NCBI GenBank assembly: GCA_045047085.1
Contig: JASFYT010000026.1
Span: forward strand, 1-64,000
DNA length: 64,000 nucleotides
Reading direction: 5' to 3'
Source of the DNA: GCA-2401155 sp045047085
GTDB taxonomy: Bacteria; Pseudomonadota; Alphaproteobacteria; Rhizobiales; Rhizobiaceae
Shown: positions 41,450 to 52,048 of the stretch, piece by piece
Position numbering within the stretch: the first letter of the stretch is position 1
Layout: every line of letters starts with the position of its first letter
Program-made: the position numbers and the translations under genes
Notes under the pieces: model-generated
Database searches by the model: none
What the model was told of the DNA's origin: nothing
The model's input: only the letters and a program-made list of their open reading frames with translations

Positions 41450-43945
41450 CTAAAAGCCGCCGCTGTCATCCTTGAGCTGATTTGAACAACGAAAGACCGG
41501 AGGGGCTGCCAATATCTGGGCGTTGAGTTCTGCTGTGGTTTTTACTTTGAAGCTTTTCGTTTCACCGGGCAGGAGGTTGACCATCATCGTATCGATTTCA
41601 GCGTCCGGGTGAATTCGGTCAATCATCAAACACGTATCGCGCAAAAAAGTTTTTGCCGTGACGTGCACCAACCAGTCTTCACCGGCCAACCAGTCGTCAC
41701 CATCTTCTTCAACGCGAACTACGGCTTCGGGTTCCGGCAGGTCTAGATCGACGTCTTCGTTGAAAAACCAATGTGCGGTGCTATTCTGCATGGTGGCGAT
41801 GATCATTTCTTCGCGTGGATTATCCGGTGTTGAGATGTCAGGTGGAATATCTAGCTCTTTGGCATCCATCCGATCAACGGCGAAGCGCCAGAAATCGAAT
41901 TCTGCCAATACAGTTCCATCGAAACGCACGCGCTGTAGTTTAACTGCAGCGCGCCAGAACAGGGTGCTGTCATTTATCGCGATCAGTTTGAGTTTTTCTT
42001 GATCTGTGCCACGCGGCTGAATGGTCAATAGATGAGGTGCATAAGCCGATTTGAGCGCATACCAAAGTGGCTTTTTGCGACCATATCCGTCGATTGCCGA
42101 CCATGAGGTTGCCGGCCAGCAATCGTTCAATTGCCAAATGATCGATCCCATGCATTTTGGGCGGTGGGAGCGAAGATGTTCAATGCCGAAGCGCATGGCA
42201 CGCGCCTGATTGAGTTGGGTGACGAAGTGCCAGTCATCCATGTTTTTTGGGTCTGGCAAGTGGCCTTTGAGGCCGCGCAATAATTTTTCACTGCCATCAG
42301 TTGCTTTTTGATGATGCACTACGCCCGGTGATGTGGGCGTTAAAGGATCATCATTGATGGATTGGGTGAGGGTTGACCATGTGGGCGGTGCCTGCCAGCC
42401 AAATTCAGACATAAAACGGGGTACATAGTTGCGATATTCTTGATAGCCCGTTTCATTCCAAACTTTCCACTCGTGGTTGCAGCCGTGATCTGGATCATTG
42501 GGATGCAAATTCATCGAGCCGGAATAGGGGCTGCCAGCCCAATAGGGGCGGGTGGGGTCTAATTCTGCAACGATTTTTGGTAGCATGTCGAGGTAATAGC
42601 CTTCGCCCCAGCTATTGCCCTCAAGAGGAGTTTTCCAACCCCAGTCAAACCAGCCCCAAATGTTTTCATTATTGCCGTTCCAAAGCACGAGCGATGGGTG
42701 TGCCATCAGGCGAATAACATTCTCACGGGCCTCCTTCTGGATCTCCTCAGGAAGATCACCCTCTTCGGGGTAGGCAGCGCAGGCAAACAGGAAATCTTGC
42801 CACACCAGCATACCGAGTGCATCGCAAGCCTCATAGAATGCGTCGGTTTCGTAGATGCCACCACCCCAGACGCGCAGCATATTGATGTTGGCGTCTTTGG
42901 CTTGTGAGATGCGGTCTAAAAAACGTTGCGGCGTTACCCTGGGCAAAAAACTGTCATCAGGTATCCAGTTCGCACCCATGATGAATATCGGGACGTCGTT
43001 AATGACAAATGTGAAAGCCGATCCGGTTTCATCTTCCGAGGTATCAAGGCGCAAAGAGCGGAAACCTATGTTGCGCTCCCAACAATCAAGTTCGCTGGAA
43101 CGGCCTTTAATGAGTGAAAGCTTCAGTGCATAGAGTGGCTGATCGCCGAGATTATGCGGCCACCAGACTTCTGGATTATCGACCTGCAGTATAAGTTTTC
43201 CCTCACGATCACCGGCGGCGATTATTGTCTTGGCTTTGATGCCTGCTATTTCAGCGATAACGGTAATATCGTCATCAGTTACGCCGTCGCGCGTGATCTG
43301 GAATTTAATTTTTATGTGACCACGATTTCCCTTCAGGGAAATTTCCGGGCGTACAACATTGAAACGGGCGATTGACCAAGATTCGATCCGGCAATTTTTC
43401 CAGATGCCTGACGTGGCCATTGTAGGAGCCCAGTCCCAACCAAAGTCATAGGCAGCTTTGCGCATTAAATTTGCGTGATTTGGGTAGTTGTTGGGACGAT
43501 TCTGGGTGCGTTGTTCAAGGGCTTCACCTACCTTGCGTGGTGAGGTGAACTCCAAATTAAGACTGTTATTGCCGACTTTCAACATGTCCGTGATATCAAA
43601 GCGATAGGAACGATGCATGTTTTTGGTCGAACCGATTTTCTTGCCGTTAAAGGCAATTTCGGCAAAAGTATCGAGGCCATCAAAGACGAGATCGTGGCGG
43701 GTTGCGTCAAGCTTTTTCCACTCAAAGCCACAGGCATAAGCCCAATTTTGCCAACCAACCCAGTCCTGACGGATTTCATTGAGATCGATATAGGGATCAG
43801 CCAAGTAACCGGCGGCCATCAGGTCTGTGTGCACAGTGCCAGGAACAGTAGCAGGCATCATGTCTGGGAGTTCGGGACGTCCCTTGTAATTGGTAACGCA
43901 GGCAAAATTCCAGTTTGAGGATAGTGATTTAACGAGAACTGGCAT
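41450..43945 (-). CDS. Beta-mannosidase (GH2)
   Basis: 831 aa, right for a GH2 beta-mannosidase. The jelly-roll domain (about 1-185) has VFDGLDTFAEIAFNGKKIG and AAYDFGWDWAP; Ig-like domain follows; the catalytic barrel carries the acid/base Glu427 in WNGNNENIWGW and the nucleophile Glu514 in FMSEFGWQ. No signal peptide, so it acts in the cytoplasm on short manno-oligosaccharides or glycan pieces. It is encoded alone, with no sugar transporter next to it. Confidence 0.93.
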   Translation of the reverse strand: MPVLVKSLSSNWNFACVTNYKGRPELPDMMPATVPGTVHTDLMAAGYLADPYIDLNEIRQDWVGWQNWAYACGFEWKKLDATRHDLVFDGLDTFAEIAFNGKKIGSTKNMHRSYRFDITDMLKVGNNSLNLEFTSPRKVGEALEQRTQNRPNNYPNHANLMRKAAYDFGWDWAPTMATSGIWKNCRIESWSIARFNVVRPEISLKGNRGHIKIKFQITRDGVTDDDITVIAEIAGIKAKTIIAAGDREGKLILQVDNPEVWWPHNLGDQPLYALKLSLIKGRSSELDCWERNIGFRSLRLDTSEDETGSAFTFVINDVPIFIMGANWIPDDSFLPRVTPQRFLDRISQAKDANINMLRVWGGGIYETDAFYEACDALGMLVWQDFLFACAAYPEEGDLPEEIQKEARENVIRLMAHPSLVLWNGNNENIWGWFDWGWKTPLEGNSWGEGYYLDMLPKIVAELDPTRPYWAGSPYSGSMNLHPNDPDHGCNHEWKVWNETGYQEYRNYVPRFMSEFGWQAPPTWSTLTQSINDDPLTPTSPGVVHHQKATDGSEKLLRGLKGHLPDPKNMDDWHFVTQLNQARAMRFGIEHLRSHRPKCMGSIIWQLNDCWPATSWSAIDGYGRKKPLWYALKSAYAPHLLTIQPRGTDQEKLKLIAINDSTLFWRAAVKLQRVRFDGTVLAEFDFWRFAVDRMDAKELDIPPDISTPDNPREEMIIATMQNSTAHWFFNEDVDLDLPEPEAVVRVEEDGDDWLAGEDWLVHVTAKTFLRDTCLMIDRIHPDAEIDTMMVNLLPGETKSFKVKTTAELNAQILAAPPVFRCSNQLKDDSGGF

Positions 43946-44243
43946 TTTTGGCCTGAAAAATATGCGGGAATCGAACTCACATTACGCTACATTTTATGTT
44001 TACCATGGAGTGAGCAAGGTCAAGTAGTCATAATTTGTGGTTTGGGGGTAACTGGTAATTTGCAAAAGTTACCAACAGATCATCACGTGAAATTGCCGAA
44101 TTTAAATTTTGTTAGAATAAATGTGTTGACCGCAACCGATTGTACTGGCAAGAAAATGTCAGGGGCGTTTCATGGTTTGTAGTATCCATAATACGACCGA
44201 TATTTGGTGTATGATGGAACTATAATATTTGGAGTTCTCGTCT

Positions 44244-47200
44244 ATGCGCCGTATTTTCTCTTCCGTTTTTTTTGCGTTTATTCTCATTCTGCAATATGTG
44301 TCTTTTGGCCATTCGCAGGAAAAAACCCGTACGGTGGAAATCACCGAAAATGCGGATTATAACGGCTTCGACATTCGCGCAGAAAAAGATGTGACGCTTG
44401 AGCAGTGCAAATCCATGTGCATTGCAGACAAACAATGCCGGGCCTTCACGTTTAACAGCAATGTGAACTGGTGCTTTTTGAAGTCGGACTTTCGCGAGAT
44501 CGAAAAATTTGACGGAGCGATTGCCGGGAAGATCGTCGAGATTGCTGCCGAGCCGGATATTGGTGCAGCGCCCAAGCTTGGTTTCATCAATTCAAGTATG
44601 CAATTGCGGGCTGATTTGTTTCGCAGAAATCTGAAAAAACCGATTGGTGACGTGTCTGTTGAAGGCTTGTTGAGTGGTGCTTTTGCGGACTTCAGGCAGA
44701 AAAAGCCAGGCCGGGCCTTGCTTAAATACAAGCAGGTGCTTGGCGCTAACCCGGATGATGCGGCTCAGTGGTTGAGCATTGCCAATGCAAATATGCGATA
44801 TCTTTCAAACAGCAAACGGCGTGATTATAAGGTTCAGCAATTTATAATTGATGTGACGCTGAACGGCTATAAATCGTCAAGAACACTTTCAATGCGTGCT
44901 AGGGCTTTAAATGTTTTGGGCGCGGCATTCCAATGGAACAGGTTGTATCGCCCAGCACTGGAATCGATGAAGGCGAGCCTCGCTTTGCAGCCTTCGCTAT
45001 CAGTGTCTGCAGCCTATCAACAATTGCGAGAGACCCATGGGTTTCGGGTCAGCGGAAACAGCGTTGATGTGGAAACCAGCACGCCGCGTATCTGCGTTCA
45101 ATTTTCCGAACCGCTGGTTAAATCGGGCATAGATTATGCCACCTTCATGACTGTGGATGGAAAAGCCGCAGCAATCGACCAGAGTGAACGTCAATTGTGC
45201 GCGCAGGGGCTGGAACATGGAAAATCTTACCGCATTACCCTTCGCACAGGTCTGCCATCAACCGTTGGAGAGGCACTGTTAAAGCCGATAGTGATGAATT
45301 TATATGTGCGTGACAGAGGAGCGTCTTTGCGTTTTGACGGTAATAATTTTGTATTACCAACATCCGGACGTCACGGTTTTCCGATCATTTCGGTGAATAC
45401 TGATCAGGCTGATCTGGAACTCTTCCGGGTTGGTGAAAGGGCACTTTCGCGTCTTTTATCAGGGTCGGATTTTCTAAGCCAATTGAGTGGATACAATATT
45501 GATAGTGTTCGCGATGATCTGGGGCAGCCGGTTTGGCGCGGAAAAATTGATCTGAAAAAAGTATTGAACAGAGAAGCTGTGACCAGTTTTCCCGTGGACG
45601 AGGCGTTACCAAAACGCGAACCGGGAATTTATGTCCTTACCGCGTTGCCTAGCGGGGAAGAAGGCGAACGTTGGGATAGTCGGGCTACCCAGTGGTTTTT
45701 GATCTCTGATATAGGACTGAGCACGATCAAAGGCGATGATGGTTTAACTGTAGTTTCGCGTTCCCTTGAAAGTGCTAAGCCGATTGCCAATGTGGCATTG
45801 ACCCTGATTGCGCGAAATAACGAGATATTGGGAACGGCAACTACCGACGAAAAAGGAATGGTTAAATTTCCTGTTGGACTGGTACGCGGAAAAGCAGGAT
45901 TGGCACCAGCGATATTGATTGCGAAAAATGCTGAAAACCAATCGGATTTTGTCTTTCTCGATATGAAAAAGAATGCCTTTGATCTTTCAGATCGTGGCGT
46001 TGAAGGCCGCGCCGCGCCGGGGCCGATCGATGTTTTTCTTTATCATGATCGCGGGATTTATCGTACCGGCGAAACGGTTAATACGGTGGCACTGATGCGC
46101 GATGATAAGGCCGATGCCGTATCGAATGTGCCATTGACCTTTATTTATCGCCGTCCGGATGGGGTGGAAGACCGCCGTGTTATTTCCCGGTCCGGGTCGA
46201 TTGGCGGACATGTGGTGCCATTTAAGTTGACCGACAATGCTATGCGCGGACAATGGAGCCTATCCGTTTATACCGATCCGAAAAAGGCATCATTGTCACG
46301 AAAATCATTTTTGGTCGAAGATTTTATTCCGGATCGTACCGAGTTTGAACTGACAAGTTCAACCACTCGATTTTCGGAAAGTACTCCGGCGGTGCTCACG
46401 CTTGACGGGAAATTTCTATATGGTGCTCCGGCAAGTGATTTGAAGCTTGAAGGCGAAATTCGCGCAAGCATGATACGCACCCGAGAAGGTTATTCCGGCT
46501 ATTTGTTCGGATTGGGCAATGAGGTGAATAATGGAAGTTCGGTGTTCGCATTGGCTGATTTGCCAAAAACCGACCTTGATGGGCACGCCGAATTCAAAGC
46601 ATATTTGGGAACATTACCGGCAACAACCCGACCGGTGGAAGCCAGTATTACAGTTCGTATGCGTGAAGAAGGGGGCAGGGCAATAGAGCGTCAGATTAGC
46701 TTGCCGGTGCTCGCTAATGGTCCGATGATCGGTGTTCACATGAATTTCGACGATGGCGGTCTGTCAGAAAACTCCGTGGCCGAATTTGATGTGATTGCCA
46801 TTGATCCAGATGGTTCGAAAATAGCGCTCTCCGGGCTAAACTGGTCGCTTTACAAAATCGAACGGAATTATCAATGGCACCGCAATGGCGGTAATTGGCG
46901 TTATGAATCTGTGACCATTCCGCGTCTCGTGGGTGATGGAACACTGGATGCCGCTAACAATGGGCCGGTAAAAATTTCGACCACTGTAAAGTTTGGACTT
47001 TACCGCCTTGAGGTAGAGAGTAGTAAAGATGGTGGGCCTGCAACGAGTGTTGAATTTTCTGCCGGCTGGTATTTCGATAGTGGTTCGGCGGATACGCCCG
47101 ATGCGTTGGAAATCGCTTTGGATCGCAAACATTATTCGGTTGGTGACAAAGCGACATTAACGATCACACCGCAATTTGCCGGTGAAATGATGGTTGTCAT

Positions 47201-49718
47201 TGGTAGTGATCAATTGCACGAGACGCTCACCCTCAATGTGCCGCGAAGCGGCGCCAAGATGGAAATTCCGGTCAAAGCTGAATGGGGATCTGGCGCTTAC
47301 GTAACTGCCTTCTTGGTGCGTCCCGGTGGTTCTGGAAGCTCGAACCGATTGCCCACACGTGCCATTGGAACCGCTTGGCTGCAAATTGATCCGGGTAAAC
47401 GAAAGCTTGATGTGAAGCTTGAATTGCCGGAAAAAAGCAGACCGAACGAAACATTGACGATCCCGGTATCTGTTGCTGGTCTGACCGCTGGCGAGGAAGC
47501 ATATGTAACCGTTGCTGCAGTGGATGTGGGTATTCTTAATCTGACCCGTTATACGCCGCCCGAGCCTTCTAACTGGTATCATGGTCAGCGTGCATTGGGG
47601 CTGGAAATTCGTGATATTTACGGTCGCTTGATTGACGGCTCACAGGGCGCGTTTGGTAAATTGCGTACGGGTGGTGATGCCAGTGACCTACGGCCAAAAG
47701 GCAGTCCGCCAACCCAAAAATTGTTCTCATTCTTTTCCGGTGTTGTGAAAGTAGATGCGGACGGTAAGGCGAACATTGAATTTGCATTACCGCAATTCAA
47801 CGGTACGGCAAGGATTATGGCAGTGGCATGGACCGATAAGGGAGTTGGTTCGGCAAATGGGGATGTGATTATCCGCGATTCCGTAGTTGTTACGGCCAGT
47901 ATTCCCAAAGTGTTAGCACCGGGCGATGTGGCGGAAACTGTGGTGGAAATTGCAAACACGGATGGGCCTGCCGGAAACTATGTGTTGTCACTTGTGGCCG
48001 ATGATGTGATTTCGATTGATGACAGCGCCATTCCAGCCTTCGTCAATCTGGCGACCGGAGAGCGTAAATCGTTCCGGGTTCCAATTACAGCAAATCGACC
48101 CGGTACGATCAGTATGACACTGAATGTGGTTTATGAAGCAGAAACGGTTTCATCCGTCGTTCAGGAAGTGTTTGTGCGACCTTCGACTTTGCCGATAACC
48201 AAGCGAATTGAATTTCCACTGCTGGCTGATGGCGGCAAAGTTACCATCGGTAAGGATTTGCTTTTGGGCAGTATTCCCCAAGGAGCCAGCGTCAGCATAA
48301 ATGTATCAAGCTCCGCTGCGTTTGATTTGCCGGGCTTGTTGATGAAGCTGGATCGATATCCCTATGGATGTGCCGAACAAACAACGAGCCGGGCATTGCC
48401 GCTATTGTACCTTAGCGATTTTGGTGCCTCTGATGGTTTGATTGATGCAGCCGATGTTAAGAAACGGGTTAAAGGTGCCATTACCAGAGTGTTGTCCTAT
48501 CAATCTTCGAGCGGAAGTTTCGGGCTATGGCGCCCGGACAGTGGCGATTTGTGGCTTGATTCATACATCACAGATTTTCTGACCAGAGCCAGTGAAAAAG
48601 GTTTCAAAGTTCCTGAAATCGGCATGCGGCTGGCAGTTGAGAATTTGAAAAACTCTCTCGGATACAACAGTGATATCTCAGGTAACAGCAATGAAATTGC
48701 CTATGCGCTTTATGTGCTTGCGCGCAACAGGGCGGCATCTGCTGGCGATTTACGCTATTATGCAGATACACGGTTGAATGATTTTGCAACACCTCTGGCA
48801 CGGGCACATCTGGCTGCGGCGCTGTCGCTCTATAATGACGTGGAACGGGCCAATCGGGTGTTTGGTTCTGCTTATAATCTGGCCGCAAATGCTGCAACCA
48901 TAAGCCTAGTTCGGTCTGATTATGGGTCAGCACTGCGTGATGGTGCGGCAATGCTGGCGCTGGCGTCAGAATCGCGTCCTGCCAGTCCGCTTGTCGGGAA
49001 AATGGCTCGGCTTGTGGCAAAGGAGCTTGATTTGCGCAAGTACACTTCAACGCAGGAAAATGCGTGGATGTTACTTGCAGCGCGTGCCTTGCAGGAGGAG
49101 GACGCCTCTATCCGGTTGGATGTGAATGGTGGCGAGCAACAGGGTGCCTACACTGCGAAATTTGCCGGTGACGAACTGGCTGATGCCCCAATTATTGTTA
49201 CCAATAAGATGGGGCATAATCTGGTTGCGGTGGTATCCACTATTGCCTCGCCTGAGCGTCCTTTATCTGCTGGGGGTGATGGGTTCCAAATTGAGCGTCA
49301 CTATTATCGTCTCGATGGAACCGAGACCACGCTGAACGATGTGACGCAAAACGAACGTTTCCTGGTGGTGGTCAAATATAGTCAGGATAATCCATGGGGT
49401 TCACGGGTAATCCTGACGGATTTGCTGCCCGGTGGTTTTGAGATTGATAACCCAAGGTTGATTTCCAGTGCGCAAATTTCTGGTTTCGACTGGTTGGATA
49501 ATGTATCGCCGGCTCATACAGAGTTTAGAAAAGACCGGTTTGTGGTAGCTTTCAACCATGGTTCGAGTGATCAAAATTGGCATACGGCCGCTTATATGGT
49601 GCGTGCGGTAACACCGGGGACTTATGTGCTTCCGGCTGCCACGGTTGAAGATATGTATCGGCCACAGTTTCAGGCGCGTACGGCGACCGGGTTCATCTCG
49701 ATTAAAGCTGCGCGTTAG
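44244..49718 (+). CDS. Alpha-2-macroglobulin family protein with N-terminal PAN domain
   Basis: 1824 aa. ATG 44244 with GGAG upstream gives a clean signal peptide (MRRIFSSVFFAFILILQYV...SFGHSQ); there is no lipobox, so it is not a lipoprotein. Residues about 30-95 form a PAN/Apple-like module (DYNGFDIRAEKDVTLEQCKSMC...CRAFTFN...WCFLKSD). A TPR-like stretch and MG domains follow. The thioester motif is intact, YGCAEQTTS with Cys1376, so it can trap attacking proteases covalently. Bacterial A2Ms guard the periplasm and pair with PBP1C, which starts 5 nt downstream. A PAN module is an extra possibly used for carbohydrate or protein binding. Confidence 0.95.
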   Translation: MRRIFSSVFFAFILILQYVSFGHSQEKTRTVEITENADYNGFDIRAEKDVTLEQCKSMCIADKQCRAFTFNSNVNWCFLKSDFREIEKFDGAIAGKIVEIAAEPDIGAAPKLGFINSSMQLRADLFRRNLKKPIGDVSVEGLLSGAFADFRQKKPGRALLKYKQVLGANPDDAAQWLSIANANMRYLSNSKRRDYKVQQFIIDVTLNGYKSSRTLSMRARALNVLGAAFQWNRLYRPALESMKASLALQPSLSVSAAYQQLRETHGFRVSGNSVDVETSTPRICVQFSEPLVKSGIDYATFMTVDGKAAAIDQSERQLCAQGLEHGKSYRITLRTGLPSTVGEALLKPIVMNLYVRDRGASLRFDGNNFVLPTSGRHGFPIISVNTDQADLELFRVGERALSRLLSGSDFLSQLSGYNIDSVRDDLGQPVWRGKIDLKKVLNREAVTSFPVDEALPKREPGIYVLTALPSGEEGERWDSRATQWFLISDIGLSTIKGDDGLTVVSRSLESAKPIANVALTLIARNNEILGTATTDEKGMVKFPVGLVRGKAGLAPAILIAKNAENQSDFVFLDMKKNAFDLSDRGVEGRAAPGPIDVFLYHDRGIYRTGETVNTVALMRDDKADAVSNVPLTFIYRRPDGVEDRRVISRSGSIGGHVVPFKLTDNAMRGQWSLSVYTDPKKASLSRKSFLVEDFIPDRTEFELTSSTTRFSESTPAVLTLDGKFLYGAPASDLKLEGEIRASMIRTREGYSGYLFGLGNEVNNGSSVFALADLPKTDLDGHAEFKAYLGTLPATTRPVEASITVRMREEGGRAIERQISLPVLANGPMIGVHMNFDDGGLSENSVAEFDVIAIDPDGSKIALSGLNWSLYKIERNYQWHRNGGNWRYESVTIPRLVGDGTLDAANNGPVKISTTVKFGLYRLEVESSKDGGPATSVEFSAGWYFDSGSADTPDALEIALDRKHYSVGDKATLTITPQFAGEMMVVIGSDQLHETLTLNVPRSGAKMEIPVKAEWGSGAYVTAFLVRPGGSGSSNRLPTRAIGTAWLQIDPGKRKLDVKLELPEKSRPNETLTIPVSVAGLTAGEEAYVTVAAVDVGILNLTRYTPPEPSNWYHGQRALGLEIRDIYGRLIDGSQGAFGKLRTGGDASDLRPKGSPPTQKLFSFFSGVVKVDADGKANIEFALPQFNGTARIMAVAWTDKGVGSANGDVIIRDSVVVTASIPKVLAPGDVAETVVEIANTDGPAGNYVLSLVADDVISIDDSAIPAFVNLATGERKSFRVPITANRPGTISMTLNVVYEAETVSSVVQEVFVRPSTLPITKRIEFPLLADGGKVTIGKDLLLGSIPQGASVSINVSSSAAFDLPGLLMKLDRYPYGCAEQTTSRALPLLYLSDFGASDGLIDAADVKKRVKGAITRVLSYQSSSGSFGLWRPDSGDLWLDSYITDFLTRASEKGFKVPEIGMRLAVENLKNSLGYNSDISGNSNEIAYALYVLARNRAASAGDLRYYADTRLNDFATPLARAHLAAALSLYNDVERANRVFGSAYNLAANAATISLVRSDYGSALRDGAAMLALASESRPASPLVGKMARLVAKELDLRKYTSTQENAWMLLAARALQEEDASIRLDVNGGEQQGAYTAKFAGDELADAPIIVTNKMGHNLVAVVSTIASPERPLSAGGDGFQIERHYYRLDGTETTLNDVTQNERFLVVVKYSQDNPWGSRVILTDLLPGGFEIDNPRLISSAQISGFDWLDNVSPAHTEFRKDRFVVAFNHGSSDQNWHTAAYMVRAVTPGTYVLPAATVEDMYRPQFQARTATGFISIKAAR

Positions 49719-49723
49719 TCGAG

Positions 49724-51853
49724 ATGGCGAAGCGCAAGCCAATGCCTATCGTACTCTGGCCAAAGTGGTTGAGGGGCAACATTTTTGTGCTGCTCTTCAC
49801 CATGCTGACCGGGTTTGCAGGCTGGCAGGCATTCGTCTATGTGGATGCAAACTATCCACCGCCGGTTGAATTGCTTGCTGCTTCCTCGGTGGAAGTTATT
49901 GACCGTGATGGGAAATTGCTGCGTGTTTTTCCGATCAAGGGCGGGCGCTGGCGGCTTGAGCCTGATCTGGAAAAAATTGACCCGGACTTTATCAAATTGT
50001 TGCTGGCTTATGAAGATAAACGGTTTTTCAGCCATGTGGGCGTTGATCCGTTGGCGATGGTTCGTGCTGCCGGACAGTTTATTGTTCACGGAAAAATTGT
50101 TTCCGGCGGGTCTACCCTTACCATGCAACTTGCAAGGTTGATGGAGCCGAGGACATCGCGCACACTCGGTGCAAAGCTGCATCAAATCTTTCGTGCGCTG
50201 CAACTGGAACGGCGATTTTCGAAGCAGGAATTACTGCAATTTTATCTGAAACTTGCGCCCTATGGTGGTAACCTTGAAGGCACAAGGGCGGCAAGCCTTG
50301 CCTATTTTGGCAAGGAGCCGACCAAATTGAGTGTGAAAGAGGCGGCCCTTCTTGTGGCATTGCCGCAATCGCCAGAAGCGCGCAGGCCTGATCGTCATCC
50401 AAAGGCTGCAAAGATTGCGCGCAACCGTGTTGTGGGGCGTATGGCCAAGGCAGGCCTGTTGAGCGAAGGGGAAGTTTCGAGAATTTCGGAATTCTCCGTG
50501 CCGAAATTCCGACGCTCCATGCCTGTGCTGGCAGCGCATTTGGCAGACAGTGCGTTGCGCCTGAAACCGGATACAAAAGTTCATAAATCAACACTTAAGC
50601 GTTCCTTGCAGAGACGGATGGAGCGGGTGGCATTTGGGGCAGCCCAGCGTCACGGTTCTAAGGTGTCGGTGGCCATTATGGTTGCCGATGCGACCAATGG
50701 CAAAATTCTTGCCTCCGTTGGGTCATCTGACTATTTCAATGAAGAACGTGATGGCTTCATCGATATGAGCGTTGCAATTCGTTCTCCCGGCTCGACGCTG
50801 AAACCTTTTATCTATGGGCTGGCGATTGAGGAAGGGCTGGTAATGCCGGAAACAATGATTTCAGATCGCCCGGTAGATTTTTCAGGCTACCGTCCCCAAA
50901 ATTTTGACATGACTTATCAAGGTGATGTCAGTGTGCGCAAAGCGCTGCAAATGTCGCTTAATGTGCCTGCTATTCGTCTTCTTGATAAGCTAGGCCCTGC
51001 TCGCCTAGTATCCCGCATGCGAAGGGTCGGAGTATCGCCACGGTTCCCCAAGGGGAAAGAGGCAGGTCTTGCCATTGGTCTTGGCGGGGTCGGGCTTTCA
51101 CTGAATAATCTTGTGCATTTATACGTCAATCTGGTCTCGGTTGATGCCCGTCCAATTGCCATTGGTGATGGAATTCGCAGTGTTGCTACAAGAATGGCGG
51201 GCAACCGGATAATTTCGCGTGTGGCTGCGTGGCATGTGAATGATATGCTGCAAGAGGTTGCGGCGCCTGTTGGCTCGCGCCCGCTTAAAATTGCCTACAA
51301 GACCGGAACGAGCTATGGCCACCGCGATGCCTGGGCGCTTGGGTATGATGGTCGCCACGTCATTGGTGTGTGGCTTGGTCGGGCAGATAATGTGCCTGTA
51401 CCGGGGATTTATGGCGTCAAGACTACGGCACCGATATTGTTTGAGGCATTTGAAAAATCGGGACTGGACCGGGCTCCATTTCCTGAAGCGCCAGCAGGGG
51501 CGTTGCGTATTTCTGGCGTTGATTTGCCGCCATCTATACAGGTTTTTAAGGGACGATTGGAGTTGGCCGCCGCCGCGGGAGAGGAAAAACTGCATATTCT
51601 TGTACCCGGAAATGGTACGCAGGTTGAATTGAACAATTTTGCCGATGGGGAATCTGTTCCTTTGGTGATGAAATTACAAGGAGGTCGGCCACCCTTCCGG
51701 CTGCTGGCCAATGGTCGTCCTACAGGGAAGATGTTTCGACGTCGGGAATTATTCTGGAAGCCAGATAGTCAAGGTGTTGCCCAACTTACGGTGATTGACG
51801 CCAAGGGGGAGGCGCGAAGTGTCGAGATATTCCTGAGAAAACCAGATGCATAA
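49724..51853 (+). CDS. pbpC: Penicillin-binding protein 1C
   Basis: 709 aa. Membrane anchor about 18-38. GT51 transglycosylase with catalytic Glu97 in LLAYEDKRFFSHVGVD, then GGSTLTMQLARL. The transpeptidase has SxxK at Ser357-Lys360 (GSTLKPFIYGLAIEEG), SLN (MSLNVP) and KTG (YKTGTS). The C-terminal about 90 residues match the BiPBP_C domain of PBP1C. Makes peptidoglycan at sites that may need repair after attack; co-encoding with A2M is a known arrangement, as for E. coli yfhM-pbpC. It is the only murein synthase in the window. Confidence 0.95.
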   Translation: MAKRKPMPIVLWPKWLRGNIFVLLFTMLTGFAGWQAFVYVDANYPPPVELLAASSVEVIDRDGKLLRVFPIKGGRWRLEPDLEKIDPDFIKLLLAYEDKRFFSHVGVDPLAMVRAAGQFIVHGKIVSGGSTLTMQLARLMEPRTSRTLGAKLHQIFRALQLERRFSKQELLQFYLKLAPYGGNLEGTRAASLAYFGKEPTKLSVKEAALLVALPQSPEARRPDRHPKAAKIARNRVVGRMAKAGLLSEGEVSRISEFSVPKFRRSMPVLAAHLADSALRLKPDTKVHKSTLKRSLQRRMERVAFGAAQRHGSKVSVAIMVADATNGKILASVGSSDYFNEERDGFIDMSVAIRSPGSTLKPFIYGLAIEEGLVMPETMISDRPVDFSGYRPQNFDMTYQGDVSVRKALQMSLNVPAIRLLDKLGPARLVSRMRRVGVSPRFPKGKEAGLAIGLGGVGLSLNNLVHLYVNLVSVDARPIAIGDGIRSVATRMAGNRIISRVAAWHVNDMLQEVAAPVGSRPLKIAYKTGTSYGHRDAWALGYDGRHVIGVWLGRADNVPVPGIYGVKTTAPILFEAFEKSGLDRAPFPEAPAGALRISGVDLPPSIQVFKGRLELAAAAGEEKLHILVPGNGTQVELNNFADGESVPLVMKLQGGRPPFRLLANGRPTGKMFRRRELFWKPDSQGVAQLTVIDAKGEARSVEIFLRKPDA

Positions 51854-51926
51854 ATCAGGGAAACATCACTGGCATTGGTCGCATATTTAAGAAAAATGAT
51901 GGAAAATCTTTATGAACTCAATGGAA

Positions 51927-51942
51927 TGTGTATGATTGCACA
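51927..51942 (+). promoter_or_regulatory. CRP-like dyad TGTGT-N6-GCACA
   Basis: Sits 107 nt before the caspase gene in a 195-nt gap. Its mirror form (TGTGC-N6-ACACA) occurs before the cytochrome gene at 55891-55906. Both fit TGTG-N8-CACA, the core of CRP/FNR-family sites. Confidence 0.4.
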
Positions 51943-52048
51943 TCGGGTGAGTAGTAACGAACACATATCTGAATCTGGGAATACGGCTATAATTGTGTGA
52001 TTCAGTTGTGGACTGTTGTGAAATATTGAAGATTGGAAAGGGAGGCAG

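Noticed and set aside
44221..44226. TATAAT as -10 box of the A2M gene
   Set aside because: Transcription would start within the Shine-Dalgarno, leaving no room for ribosome binding; no matching -35 box.
44229..44243. TTG start five codons upstream of the A2M ATG
   Set aside because: Overlaps the ribosome binding site; ATG 44244 gives the better signal peptide.
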